Source: Rhizophagus sp. LPA8_4_AMF (taxonomy: Eukaryota; Glomeromycota; Glomeromycetes; Glomerales; Glomeraceae). From it: DNA of 64,000 bases. Positions 1 through 10,400 of this stretch are shown in pieces. The translations under genes were made by a program, and so were the position numbers. The first letter of the stretch is position 1. Every line of letters begins with the position of its first letter. The stretch spans positions 1 through 64,000 of the forward strand of contig JADRCO010000010.1 of assembly GCA_021464525.1 (NCBI GenBank). Direction: 5' to 3'. Below the pieces are notes generated by a model, which did not search any database, was not told the origin of the DNA, and worked only from the letters and a program-made list of their open reading frames with translations.

Positions 1-162
1 AACATAACTAAGGATTTACAAGAGTTCTCAGTCGTACGGGAAACAACTAGACCAATTAGAGAAATAGCAATAACTAGCTAAACTGCCCTCCTTTGAAAAT
101 AGATTAGATGGAATCGTTGGAGTAGTATTGCTTGGTAATTATCTTAATCTGGTGGTTGGGGA

Positions 163-235
163 GAGGCAATAGCTCAATAGGTAGAGCATACCGCTCATAA
201 CGGTCAGCTTGGTGGTTCGAATCCACCTTGCCTCA
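163..235 (+). tRNA. trnM: tRNA-Met (CAU), copy 1
   Basis: Full cloverleaf: 7-bp acceptor GAGGCAA/TTGCCTC, anticodon loop CTCATAA, T-arm GGTGG/CCACC, discriminator A. This is one of three CAU tRNAs in the window. One may be the initiator and one an isoleucine tRNA with modified C34; sequence alone does not decide. Confidence 0.9.
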
Positions 236-386
236 CCTTGGAGAGACTCTAGAAAGGTTGGTCACTCTAATACTGTTGCCAAATCTCTTATACATTAACT
301 TTGCATATCCTCACTATACCTTGGATTGTTTGGAGGGGTGCTATTTCAGCTAGGTTTACTAGTAGCAGTCGTCTAAGGAAAAGTCA

Positions 387-424
387 CCTGGGCTAAAGCA
401 GGCTCTAGCCTACGGAGACCAGGG
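387..424 (+). repeat. Double-hairpin element, family D
   Basis: Outer stem CCTGG/CCAGG around an inner GCTA/TAGC stem. Near-identical copies occur at 12456, 15794, 29939 and 45369. Confidence 0.85.
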
Positions 425-435
425 CCACCCTAACA

Positions 436-720
436 TTTAATCTAAGAGGAGCTGTACTAATCCAAACACCATTATTAGATCTTTGTTCTCTTTTATTAAA
501 TGAAACTCGCAATTTGTAAGGTAGCCCACTTTTAATATAAATTTGTCCTAATCCTCTTTCTTTATACCATTTTGTAACTTGTAAATTTAGAGTCTTGCCC
601 TCATATTAATCTTGCCTTGATAATTCATCTGGATAACCTTTACACTTCATAAACTCTTCATTTCCACAATCCAAATAATAAACTTTAGGCATTAAGAAAA
701 TACCTTCTAGGAAAAACTCT
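436..720 (-). pseudogene. dpo: Fragment of plasmid-type DNA polymerase B, C-terminal end
   Basis: The minus strand here closely resembles the C-terminal end of the dpo fossil at 18474-19763, including the stretch around the KVYYLD motif and the positively charged tail. It is a broken remnant of a protein-primed family B polymerase from a linear mitochondrial plasmid. Traces may extend a little past 720. It lies between trnM and trnH and has no plausible start of its own. Confidence 0.65.
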
Positions 721-724
721 TCTA

Positions 725-1178
725 TGAAAGCTGTCTGAGTTTGTTACATAACATCCTTTTACTGCCTAGAATATATACCTCACCTTGGTTAGCCGGTGAT
801 AGTACCAAGTAACCTTTTCTAGTGTAGTGTGGCACTCTAAAATGATTTAATCTATGAACTACCTCTTTTCATGCTTTACCTATATCTTTATGCCTTAATA
901 CATAAGCAGCTATTTTAGTCTTAGTTTCATCGACTTAGAAAACTTCTAGCTAAATTAACCAAGGGAATTACAGTCTCCTAGGTTGTAGCAGGCTGCTCCC
1001 TACGTAGATCGGAGTCGACTAAGGAAACTTTTACTGACAAATCTAGCTGGTTAACCTCCCTATACTTAAAATCAGTCTTTTTTCTCTACTGCTTCATAGA
1101 GATAATCTAAGTACTGAAATATCTTATAGTCTACTTGAACTCTTATTCTTGGTCTAATCCTCCTTATCCACTCTAGAA
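725..1178. other. Intergenic region, no gene recognised
   Basis: No open frame of note. It holds partial copies of the dispersed hairpin elements (around 955-1030) and low-complexity remains that may belong to the neighbouring polymerase fossil. Confidence 0.4.
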
Positions 1179-1253
1179 GGTGATTATAGTTCAATTGGTA
1201 AGAACGTCAATTTGTGGTATTGAATGCTCTGGGTTCGAGTCCCAGTATTCACC
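1179..1253 (+). tRNA. trnH: tRNA-His (GUG)
   Basis: Anticodon loop TTGTGGT, anticodon stem TCAAT/ATTGA, T-arm CTGGG/CCCAG. An extra 5' G opposite discriminator C matches the G-1:C73 pair typical of tRNA-His. One acceptor pair is mismatched (T-T). Confidence 0.88.
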
Positions 1254-1320
1254 CTTCCTTATTTTACTCCTCTTATTATATATTCCTCCTATTAGTACCC
1301 TTATTTTAGTTTCGGGGTTT

Positions 1321-1354
1321 GTTTTCCGTCGGGTAATTACATCCCTAGGAAAAC
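1321..1354 (+). repeat. Double-hairpin element, family C variant
   Basis: GTTTTCC...GGAAAAC stem around a core containing AATTACATC. The same variant occurs at 41302 and, inverted, at 45273. Confidence 0.7.
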
Positions 1355-1357
1355 TTT

Positions 1358-1430
1358 GGCTGGGTAACATAAAGGATTAATGTACGGATCTGCAAAATCT
1401 GTGATGAGCGTTCGAATCGCTCCCCAGCCT
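1358..1430 (+). tRNA. trnC: tRNA-Cys (GCA)
   Basis: Acceptor GGCTGGG/CCCAGCC pairs perfectly, anticodon GCA at 1392-1394, discriminator U. It lies directly downstream of a family C hairpin. Confidence 0.9.
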
Positions 1431-1921
1431 AGAAGCTATCATTGGAGATCATTAAGAATTACAGTATGGAGAAAACCTTGTTTTTAGGAAACCCACCTGT
1501 ATAGTTTTGCATTATTCAGAGTTACCACTTCTTAGAAAACAAGGCTAATTTATCTTCCTTTAATTGGACTCCTGTTATTCAAGGGGCTCTTACAGGTATA
1601 GCTATTGCACAGACTAATGCTTAACACTCTTGCTCAAACTCAAACTAACGCTACCCTTAATTTTATGGCTCAGACTCTTCAAGCTTTTATTCAGGCTTCT
1701 ACTCCTTCTAATAATAATTATAACGGGTCTAGTTCAATTCCCCCTAGAAACATCTCCTTCTCCTGTACCTAACGGTGTCCCCTCCCCTTTATAGCTTCCT
1801 TCCTTCATTTCCTCATAGCACCACCACAACAAGTTATTAACTATACCATAAGAGTAGACAGAAGAAAGCATAGTTTACTCCGTAAAGAATAGATTCTATT
1901 AGGTTCCCTTCTGTCCCCCCT
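1431..1921 (+). other. Intergenic region with possible degenerate coding remains
   Basis: No intact ORF. Around 1545-1720 the + strand gives short Gln/Ala/Thr-rich peptide stretches in more than one frame, suggesting old coding DNA of unknown origin. A partial family C hairpin lies near 1530. I cannot name a family. Confidence 0.25.
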
Positions 1922-1995
1922 GCATCTTTAGCTCAATCGGATAGAGCGTCGGTCTTCGAAACCGTAGGTTATTGGTTCGACTCCAATAAGGTGCT
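1922..1995 (+). tRNA. trnR: tRNA-Arg (UCG)
   Basis: Acceptor GCATCTT/AAGGTGC, anticodon loop CTTCGAA giving UCG, T-arm ATTGG/CCAAT. It should read CGN codons. A second Arg tRNA (UCU) was not found in the window. Confidence 0.88.
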
Positions 1996-2179
1996 CCACT
2001 CCCCCCTATTTTCCCGTAGGAAGGTTATGAGCCATTACTACTGAAGCTGAATTCTTTAAACCATTCTACACAAACCATCTACTTTGGCTTCATGGAAATG
2101 AGTCATACTCACTGAGTATTTTCTTTAAACCATTCTTCTTTAAATCCAACTGCTTCTCTAGGAGATGGTCAATCACAAA

Positions 2180-2600
2180 AACTTATTAGACAATTCCTTC
2201 AAGGAGTGCCTTCTAAGACAAATGTAGCTATTGCTTCTGCTGTCACATCATACTCTCGTATTATAATAAATTCTCATAAGCTTACTGCTTTAAATGAAGG
2301 ACTTAAAATATATTATTCAGATACTGATTCTTTGGTTGTCAATGGGCCTCTTCCTTCTCATTTACTAGACAATGCTGAACTTGGAAAGCTTAAATTAGAA
2401 CATCAAATTAGGGAGGGTATCTTTGTGATGCCCAAGGTATATTATCTCGAGACGACAGAAGGGAAAGAGATTACTAAGACAAAAGGATTGCCAGGAAAAT
2501 TAAGCAAGGCACAATATTTATCTTTACTCAAAGAAAAAAATAAAATAAAAAGTTCAAGGGGTAATCCTGTGGGGCATGAAAATTGCCCTTATATTTAATC
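2180..2600 (+). pseudogene. dpo: Fragment of plasmid-type DNA polymerase B, palm and C-terminal part
   Basis: The frame 2206-2598 encodes the end of a family B polymerase: an NVAIASAVTSYSR segment, palm motif C as YSDTDSL, and a VMPKVYYLE segment that family members carry downstream. It is a truncated remnant just upstream of a much longer copy at 2672. Such fragments come from linear mitochondrial plasmids. It is broken and unlikely to be functional. Confidence 0.75.
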
Positions 2601-2671
2601 AAATTAGTTTCTGGAAGGGAGAAACTCTATGAACAAAAAGTCACCAAGATTTACCTGAAATTACTTCTTTA

Positions 2672-4681
2672 ATGCCTGTAACTAAAAAATTGGAATTTAA
2701 CTCTAAAATAGTAACTGCTGACTTTGAAGCTTTAATCTTACCAGAAACAGGAGAAAACTACTTATATATGGCTTCATGGTATAACGGAACAAAAATTAAT
2801 ACTTTTGACATTTCACAATTTGGGTTTAATCGAGATAAATTGTTAAATTACTTTTGGACGGATTTAATTAGTGAAAACTTTGGACGTACTTGCTATTTCC
2901 ATAATTGGGGTGGGTATGACGTTATCCTTTCCTTACATTCATTGCTAAATTTACCTAAAGATTATACCTATAACCCTGTTTTCAATAATGGGGAAATGAT
3001 GTCTATTACAATTATGGAGGGTAATAATACTGTTTTAACAATTAAGGATTCTATAAGACTTCTGCCTTCTTCTTTAGCAAGGTTAGCCAAGGATTGGCAT
3101 GTAGAAACACAGAAAGATCACTTCCCTCATTACTTTTGGGATGGCTCTATTCAAGCTACTCTTAAATATGTAGGAGTCTTACCACCTTACGAGACATTTG
3201 AACCCAAAAGAACTTCCATAATAGATTATCAAGAATTAATGGAACAATTTAAAAATAGGGAGTGGAATTTCTTAAAAGTATCAAGACAATATATTATAGG
3301 TGATGTTAAGGCACTCTACCAAATATTAATAGCATTCTTTGAGGCTATTGTCTCTAAATTTCCAATTAATCCTCTTTCTGTTTTATCTGCTCCTTCAACA
3401 GCCTTTAAGATATGGAGAACTGTCCAATTACCTATTTTAAATAAGGAATTCAAAGTTTATGACTTAAGTCGTTCTCTGGATTCAACTTTAAGGGAGGCAT
3501 ATTGTGGAGGGATTGTAGACGTATACCGCCCTCACCTTGTAGGACAAAAAGGATATTATTACGATGTTAATTCTTTATATCCCACAGCAATGTGTCAACC
3601 TATGCCTGTGGGTATTCCCACTTTAGTTGATTTAAATCCTAATACTTTCAAATCTACGGATTTCTTTGGTTTTGTCAAAGCATGGGTAGAGGCACCTAAA
3701 AATGAATACATTGGGTTACTACCTGTTAAATGGCAAGGTAAGTTAGTGTGTCCAGGCGGAACCTTTGAAGGTTTCTTCTTTTCTGAGGAGCTAAAATTTG
3801 CACTTAATAATGGTTACACCTTACATTCCATTAGCAAAGCCTATAAATTTGAAAGAGGAAATAATACCTTTCTAGAAATTATTAAACAATTAAATGAAAT
3901 GAAAATTCAAGCTCAATTACAAGGACTACCTACCTTAAGAAACCTTTCTAAGTTACTAATGAATTCAATGTATGGTCGTTTTGGGATGCATACTGATACT
4001 ATCAAACATGCCTTCTTAGAGGATAAACAAATAGTAGATTTAGCTAAGAATTTTATAATAAAAAATCAAATTGATTTTGGAGACTTAAGTCTAGTTGTTT
4101 ATACTTTAAGTAAAGGTTCTATAAATTTAAGTTCAAATCAATTAAATCCTACTATCAAACAATTCATAGATTCTCTACCTGGTAATACTAATGTTGCTAT
4201 AGCTTCAGCAGTAACAGCCTATTCAAGAATGATTATAAATCAATATAAACTAAAAGCACTAGGATTAGGACTGGATATCTTCTATTCTGATACCGACTCT
4301 TTAGTCCTAAATGGACCTCTACCTGAAGATCTAGTAGATAGCACTTCATTAGGAAAATTAAAACTAGAACATACGTTTAAGGAAGGGATCTTTGTGATGC
4401 CGAAGGTTTACTACCTAGAGCTTGAAGATGGAACCACTGTTACAAAAACCAAAGGTCTACCAGGGAAATTAACTAAAGAACAATACCTTGAATTATTATC
4501 TGGAAACACTCTTAATTTAACTATTAATAAATGGAATCGTTCTATGAGAGATTCAAAAGTACAAATACAAAGAGGAGTATCCTACTCTATTAAGTTTTCT
4601 TTCAATAAGAGACTGCAAGTCTTTGAAAATGGGAAATGGGTAAATAGACTCCTTTTTTCTTTGAGTGTAGATTTAGACTAG
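2672..4681 (+). CDS. dpo: Plasmid-type protein-primed DNA polymerase B, long open copy
   Basis: 669-residue frame for a family B DNA polymerase of the linear-mitochondrial-plasmid type. The N-terminal 3'-5' exonuclease domain shows Exo I as TADFEAL (about residue 15), Exo II in CYFHNWGGYD (about 80) and Exo III in YIIGDVKALY (about 210). The polymerase domain shows motif A in YYYDVNSLYP, motif B in KLLMNSMYGRFG and motif C in YSDTDSLV, then VMPKVYYLE. Whole plasmid polymerases are often longer because of an N-terminal terminal-protein region, which I do not see here. No inverted terminal repeats or RNA polymerase partner are evident. It looks like the best-preserved of several integrated copies; whether it is expressed is unknown. 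Confidence 0.85.
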   Translation: MPVTKKLEFNSKIVTADFEALILPETGENYLYMASWYNGTKINTFDISQFGFNRDKLLNYFWTDLISENFGRTCYFHNWGGYDVILSLHSLLNLPKDYTYNPVFNNGEMMSITIMEGNNTVLTIKDSIRLLPSSLARLAKDWHVETQKDHFPHYFWDGSIQATLKYVGVLPPYETFEPKRTSIIDYQELMEQFKNREWNFLKVSRQYIIGDVKALYQILIAFFEAIVSKFPINPLSVLSAPSTAFKIWRTVQLPILNKEFKVYDLSRSLDSTLREAYCGGIVDVYRPHLVGQKGYYYDVNSLYPTAMCQPMPVGIPTLVDLNPNTFKSTDFFGFVKAWVEAPKNEYIGLLPVKWQGKLVCPGGTFEGFFFSEELKFALNNGYTLHSISKAYKFERGNNTFLEIIKQLNEMKIQAQLQGLPTLRNLSKLLMNSMYGRFGMHTDTIKHAFLEDKQIVDLAKNFIIKNQIDFGDLSLVVYTLSKGSINLSSNQLNPTIKQFIDSLPGNTNVAIASAVTAYSRMIINQYKLKALGLGLDIFYSDTDSLVLNGPLPEDLVDSTSLGKLKLEHTFKEGIFVMPKVYYLELEDGTTVTKTKGLPGKLTKEQYLELLSGNTLNLTINKWNRSMRDSKVQIQRGVSYSIKFSFNKRLQVFENGKWVNRLLFSLSVDLD

Positions 4682-4739
4682 CCCAACATATTAGGGATAA
4701 AGTCTTACTTGAACTTTTTATTTCTTTAAAAAATATTTT

Positions 4740-5386
4740 TTATTTCTTTCTTTGGCTTCGTAGATGCTACCGTACAATCTCCCATAGATGAATATATTGG
4801 CTTACTTTCCATAAAACATGAGGGTAGATTAATATGTCCGGCTGGTACCTTTAGAGGATTATTCTTTTCAGAGGAATTAAACTTCGCCCTTTCTAACGGT
4901 TATAAAATCAAAACTATTCATCATCTCTTTTCTTTTCAAAGAGGAAATAATTGCTTCTTAGACTTAATTGAAAAACTTAATACTATGAAGGTGGAAGCAC
5001 AGCTAAATAATCAGCCTATCATAAGAAATATTTCTAAACTCTTAATGAACTCCATGTATGGTAGGTTTGGAATGCATACGGAGGCTATACAGTCTGCCAT
5101 AATTAATCCTAAACAACTTGATAAATATTCTCTGACATTTAAAATCCTTTCTCAAATAGACTTTAGTCATTTTCTATTAATCCATTATTCTTTGAAAGCT
5201 CCTAATCAATTAGGCAAATCTCCAAATTATATACTAATCAGGGAATTTCATAGGGGTTTACCCTCTCGTACCAATGTAGCAATAGCCAGTGCTGTAACTG
5301 CTTATTCACGTATGATCATTAACCAATATAAATTAATAGCCTTAGAACTAGGTTTAAGTCTCTATTATTCTGAAACAGCTTCATGA
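4740..5386 (+). pseudogene. dpo: Fragment of plasmid-type DNA polymerase B
   Basis: Remnant homologous to the middle and palm part of the 2672 copy: an EYIGLL-like stretch, the KLLMNSMYGRFGM motif B and the NVAIASAVTAYSR segment. It follows the long copy in the same direction, so this cluster is a tandem of related plasmid pieces. It is broken and ends where a minus-strand fragment of a different polymerase lineage begins. Confidence 0.75.
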
Positions 5387-5870
5387 GGGAACTTTTCTTT
5401 CAAATCTTCTCTTAAAAATGTCTTTGCTAGCTCTTTCAAGTTGCAGGGATGCGTCCAATACAAAGTTTCTAAGAATGTATTACCAATCCAATTCATCTTT
5501 CTCACAGACGACTTATCCTTCCAAATTGAAGGCATTATACCTGATTGCCTTAGAATTCTATTCAATATCAAATGATCAAAACTCTTACCGTTAAATGAAA
5601 AGTAAGTTGATGGATTATTCTTGAAGTACCTTATGATAGCCTCATTGAATAACTCTTCTGTTAGGTAATCGCATCTCTTGAAATGATTGTATCCCTTAAG
5701 AGGATGATATACTAGTAGATAATAAGCTCTTTGTCTACCATCTTTTAATGTATAAGTCTCAAAATCAAGAGCTCCGAATTGCTCTGATCTTACCTTGTTA
5801 TTTTTATAGTTTTCTTTGAAAAGTAATGATCCTTGGAAGTGGTTTGTGGGCTCCTGCCCTTTCTCTTAAA
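5370..5870 (-). pseudogene. Exonuclease-domain fragment of a second plasmid polymerase lineage
   Basis: The minus strand encodes a YFSFNGKSFDHLIL stretch resembling Exo II of family B polymerases, followed by a segment ending DLKEKFPHEAVSE. A very similar segment precedes the polymerase at 34146 (DLKEDFPHSSVSE). This therefore looks like the N-terminal part of that second lineage, lying 28 kb away in opposite orientation. It is a broken remnant. Confidence 0.6.
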
Positions 5871-5899
5871 TTCTTGCATCTACGTTTTGTTTTCTAAGA

Positions 5900-6301
5900 A
5901 GGAATTAAACTTGTTTCTGTTCAATTGAATTTCTCTGATAACAATCAAGTCCTTTAATGCAACTAAAGAGAACCATTTGAGAATAGCATACTTGAATTAG
6001 TTATTCCAAACCTCTTCAACAAAACCTTTATCAATTGTTCTGTAGAAATGTTCTCACTAGAACTGATTAATTATTCCTATTTTGACTATACTTCGACTAA
6101 AAGCCATACAAGGACTTGAACAAATCTATCATGAAGAATATTGAATTCTTACCTACTCTGTAAGCAATTGCACCAAAATAGTATATTAGACCAATTACTA
6201 ATAGTCCTACAATGAGCAAAACAGAATACTTTACTGCTCTAATTAGCGTATTCAATCTTACAAACCTGTTTTCTATTAACTTTCTTTATGTCATAAATTT
6301 C
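5900..6301 (-). other. Plasmid-derived remains, possible small membrane peptide
   Basis: The minus strand around 6107-6285 encodes a hydrophobic stretch (SVLLIVGLLVIGLIYYFG) without a clear start codon. A half copy of a family C hairpin lies near 5888. The stretch probably belongs to the same integrated plasmid as its neighbours. No family recognised. Confidence 0.35.
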
Positions 6302-6973
6302 TCATAAGTTTTCTAAGTCGATGTAATTCCTTCTTAGAAAACAAATGCCATTAAAAGGCTTCTTAACTGAAGTACTTAAAGTTTCAGGAGGGTTCAATTT
6401 AGTATCTATACTTTCAAATAATACGACAAACCTACCATAAGTCCAAGAAAAGTATAACCATATTGGCTTTAATAACAACCACCAAGACAACTTACAAACA
6501 GCCTCTATGTACGGATAACTTAATATGAACATTCCAAAATAAGCAAGATACCTAATTTTCCTATAAAAATCCAAAATAGGCTTTCCAATGACAGGTATAG
6601 AATTACAAACGTCCTCAAATAAAGCACCAAAGGCATAGAACGGATTTAACAACTTTTCTGTTTCCTTACGCTGTCTTTCATTTTCCGCTCTCGATTGTGC
6701 TATCTCTGCTTTAAGTTCCTGATCTCTTTTATCAATTTCCTCTCTCATTTTCCTACCAAAGACCCTAATCTCCTCTTCCCTCCTTCGCGCATCCTCCCTT
6801 CTCCTCGCTTGTCGCTCTGCTATTTTATCACTCTCAATCATGTCTGCTTCATTCATTGCATTTAACTGCTTCATGCTTTCTTTAATATTTTTACCCTTAT
6901 CAACAAGGTTCTCAATATAATCTCCAGGCTCTACAATTTCTGAAGAAAATATTGTCTCTATACTGTGATCCAC
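6302..6973 (-). CDS. Coiled-coil and membrane protein of unknown function, plasmid-associated
   Basis: 223-residue frame. Residues about 45-110 are highly charged and coiled-coil-like (runs of E, R, K with ARRREDARRREEE), followed by hydrophobic segments near 140-190 (YLAYFGMFILSYPYIEAV and following), so one or two membrane spans are likely. The last residues, CFLRRNYIDLENL, are encoded by a family C double-hairpin element at 6308-6342; the same peptide ends the frame at 19050. The original C-terminus has therefore been replaced by repeat sequence. It lies next to polymerase fragments of the second plasmid lineage and may be a plasmid accessory gene. Function unknown. Confidence 0.5.
   Translation of the reverse strand: MDHSIETIFSSEIVEPGDYIENLVDKGKNIKESMKQLNAMNEADMIESDKIAERQARRREDARRREEEIRVFGRKMREEIDKRDQELKAEIAQSRAENERQRKETEKLLNPFYAFGALFEDVCNSIPVIGKPILDFYRKIRYLAYFGMFILSYPYIEAVCKLSWWLLLKPIWLYFSWTYGRFVVLFESIDTKLNPPETLSTSVKKPFNGICFLRRNYIDLENL
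6308..6342 (-). repeat. Double-hairpin element, family C
   Basis: GTTTTCTAAG/CTTAGAAAAC stem around TCGATGTAATTCCTT. It is inserted in the 3' end of the 223-residue ORF. Confidence 0.9.
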
Positions 6974-7144
6974 TATACTAGAAACGAATAATCTAAATCT
7001 TTCTGAATTTAACCCTTAATTAATTAAAATTCAAAGAAAAAAGAGTTGAAAATAGACAAACAGATAAGTTCACTATAGAATGGCTTATAGAAGGGGTAAA
7101 GGACTTAGAGAAAACTTAGAACCAAATTTAGAATTGTATTTAGA

Positions 7145-7199
7145 AGTTCTACTTTTTTGAGTTTAGAATTATTTTAGAAATCCGCAGCGATCTGGAATA
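7145..7199 (+). promoter_or_regulatory. Candidate promoter or processing motif upstream of cob
   Basis: AGTTCTAC at 7145-7152 is followed 38 nt later (start to start) by CGCAGCGATCTGGAAT at 7183. The same two blocks at the same spacing occur before rnl and rns. Promoter function is inferred. Confidence 0.55.
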
Positions 7200-7239
7200 T
7201 TCTGTTACTATAATTACAATAGCCGCTTTGATGACCTTA

Positions 7240-7279
7240 CCTTGGTTCCACAGTACGCTGCACTGTGTTCCAAGGAACC
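7240..7279 (+). repeat. Double-hairpin element, family A
   Basis: CCTTGGTTCC...CCAAGGAACC with an inner ACAG/CTGT-type stem. It lies in the cob leader; a partial second copy follows directly. Confidence 0.85.
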
Positions 7280-7420
7280 TTGGTTCCACAGGTACCTCCT
7301 ACGTAGACCGGGGCGGATGTTGCGAGTTATAGGAACAGGTCAAAGATTGGGTTTGTTTTTGATTTTCGCCTCTTAAGAGTGGCAAGTATTTTTATAACAC
7401 CTAAACTCATCATTTCAGCT

Positions 7421-10400
7421 ATGAAGCTGGTAAAAAGGCACCCTTTAATCGCCTTAGTTAATGACTATCTTATCGACTCTCCCGCACCCTCTAATTTAAG
7501 CTATATTTGGAATATTGGTTCACTGTTAGGAGCCTGTCTAGGCCTACAGATCATAACAGGGGTGACACTTGCTATGCATTATATTGGATCAGTAGACCTT
7601 GCTTTCTCTTCTGTAGAACATATAATGCGTGATGTAAATTCAGGTTGGCTGATTCGGTATTTACATAGCAACGGTGCAGCTTTCTTTTTTATTTTCGTTT
7701 ACATCCACATGGCTAAAGCCTTATACTATGGCTCATTTAGAGCACCTAGAATCCTACTATGGTCAATAGGAGTAGTTATTTTTTTAGTTATGATCATAAC
7801 AGCCTTCCTAGGTACCACTGAAACGTGCCTAAAATGGTTAAATAGGGAAGTTTTCTAATTGATTTGGGCTAAAGTTCCTATTTAATCATAGTCTTACCTG
7901 GAGGATTGGGCAATCTACACAGAAAAACAGTCCAGTAGGGTAAAATACCTTTACCGAGGTATTGGAGAGGATCTATAAACTCTCTGGCGACATTAGTGAA
8001 AACGGTTAAAGAGAATACTTCTTTCTCCAGACCGTCGGTTATGTGTATAATCGCTACAGACTGGGTCACTAATGGGTATCTGCAAGGATGCTTAATGTAC
8101 AGTCGAATTTTCCAGCAAATCTATGCTCACAAGGCCTCAAGAGATGTTTATTAGAAAGAGTAAAACTCGGGGATTAATAAGCTGATGAGGTACAGGGGAG
8201 ATAAGCTAGAAGTAAATATAAGGGAAAATATATTTGTGCTTATTTTGTTTTCTAAGAGATAGAGGGAATCAGTAGACCCGTTGATTCACTACATCTGGCG
8301 ACTTAGAAAACTTCGGAAAAATTGTACGTGTTACCTTGGGGACAAATGTCTTATTGGGGTAATTTATTATTGCCCAAAATGGTGATTTCTTTTCTTACAT
8401 TTTCCCAGGTAGATATAACTTTAGCCCCTATGGTCTAAAGCCAAGGGTTCCCTTCTAAGTAAAATTACCAAATGAAACCTAATACTATTTTACCACTTAA
8501 GTTTAATTCTTCAAGAACAAGAATTAGTTTTCAACAAGAAGACAACCATTCAGCTTATTTATTTTTAGGCTATTGTAATGATAAAATACCTGAATTATCA
8601 AGACGCTTAAGTAAAAAAGGACAATTAAGATATTTTCTACGATTTAAAACTTTAAAGAAACCTCCCTAAAGAATATTTCTCTCCATTAGCCTTAGCTATA
8701 TGGGTGATGGTGCCAAAGTATCTAGTGGAATAAAATTATGTACAGACGGTTTTGTCTATAAAGATGTAGAATTCTTATCTTCTATCTTAAGAGAAAAATA
8801 CGGATTAAAAATATCTATTAATAAAACAGGTGCTATCAATCAATATTGTATTTCAAATCTTCTATAGAAGAATACTATGAAATAGTAAGGCACTATTTAC
8901 ATTCTAGTATGAAGTATAAATTTGGTCCATTTTTCTAGAAGGAATTAAAGTCGACTAGGAAAATAAGTAAAAGAAAACATCATAGTTAAGAATTTCAATT
9001 ATTTGGCAATCTACACAGAAAACGAGTAGTATATGATTCTTAGCGATACTGATGAAAACGGTCAAAAAATAGTTCTTTAGTCTAAGGATATTCAAGACCG
9101 TCGGTGATGTGTATCATCGCTACAGACTGGTTCATCGGTGGGTGGCTGAAAATTGCTGCTTAATGTACAGTCGGAATCTCTGCATTTGCTCTAAGGTTCT
9201 CTTTAGATCTTCATAAGGATCAATTTGTAGTTTCTATAAATAAAGAGAATACAGGTATTTCGCTTTTCTTTTCATTCAAACAAAGCCTGCCCCTGGTCTT
9301 CGTAGGCAAGAGCCTGCTTTTGACCAGAAGACTTTCTAGCGAAGCAATTTAGAATGAGGGAAATAGTAGAAATAAGAGATTTGGCAACCGTAATAACTAA
9401 CCTCCTTTCGGCTATACCTTGGATTGGAACGGACCTTGTAGAATTCCCCACATCAAACGAGTTCCATTAAGCCGAGAGGCTTATTAGCAAATAGGGTGAA
9501 TTGCAAGGATCTCTCTAAGTATAGAGACAACTTGCAGCGAAGCGTATATCAGTGTTTTAATAGATGTACGAACGTTCAACGACTAATCGGTGAGCCACAC
9601 TAGCAATAATCCGGACACGAGTGCCCTACTACCAGCTAACTATTCTGGTAGATGACATAGTCTAATCTTGCTAGTGATAGTAAGAAGATATAGTTAAATG
9701 CTATATCGGTAATAATCATGTTATATGGGGAGGGTTTTCTGTAAGTAATGCTACTCTTACCCGTTTCTTCAGTTTACACTTTTTATTACCTTTTGTGTTA
9801 GCGGCATTAGCCTTTATGCACCTAATTGCTCTTCACCAAAATGCTTCCAATAATCCTATGGGAGTGAGTTCTAAGATGGATCGTGTTCCTTTCTATCCTT
9901 ATTATGTGTTCAAAGACATAGTGGGCTTTTTTGTTTTCTTCCTCATTCTATCTATCTTTGTTTTCTTCTTCCCTAATGCTCTGGGTCACCCAGATAATTC
10001 AATACCAGCCAACCCTATGCAAACCCCTATTTCTATTGTGCCAGAATTCTATCTTTTACCTTTCTATGCCATCTTAAGAGCAATCCCTAATAAGCTCCTA
10101 GGTGTAGTTGCTATGTTAGCTTCCATCTTAATTCTTTTCTTACTTCCTTATCTTGAAAGTTCTCGAGTTCGATCTTCTGCTTTCCGACCATTTATGCGTT
10201 TTTTCTTTTGGCTGTTTGTTGTAAACTTCTTACTCCTTATGTGGATAGGATCAAATCATCCTGAACCTCCTTACATTCTTTTAGGACAATTTTGTACAGC
10301 CTTTTACTTTGCTTATTTCTTAATTTTAGTTCCGCTTATAGGTCTTATTGAAAACACACTTTCTGATCTTGGTACTATTAACACATCTAAAAATACCCCC

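Larger units (their letters stand above)
8361..9383 (+). other. Group I intron cob-i2 with broken LAGLIDADG ORF
   Basis: Lies between SYWG and ATVITNLL of cob. The core at 9040-9190 (GCGATACTGATGAAAACGG, CTACAGACTGG, GCTTAATGTACAGTC) is very like that of cob-i1 and cox3-i1. The upstream half contains a degraded homing endonuclease. Confidence 0.85.

Noticed and set aside
830-930. Possible integrase or RNA polymerase trace
   Set aside because: Only short, frame-broken peptides with no recognisable motif.
7379-7420. GTG start for cob 42 nt upstream
   Set aside because: The ATG at 7421 gives the family N-terminus (KLVKRHPL); the extra residues are not conserved-looking.
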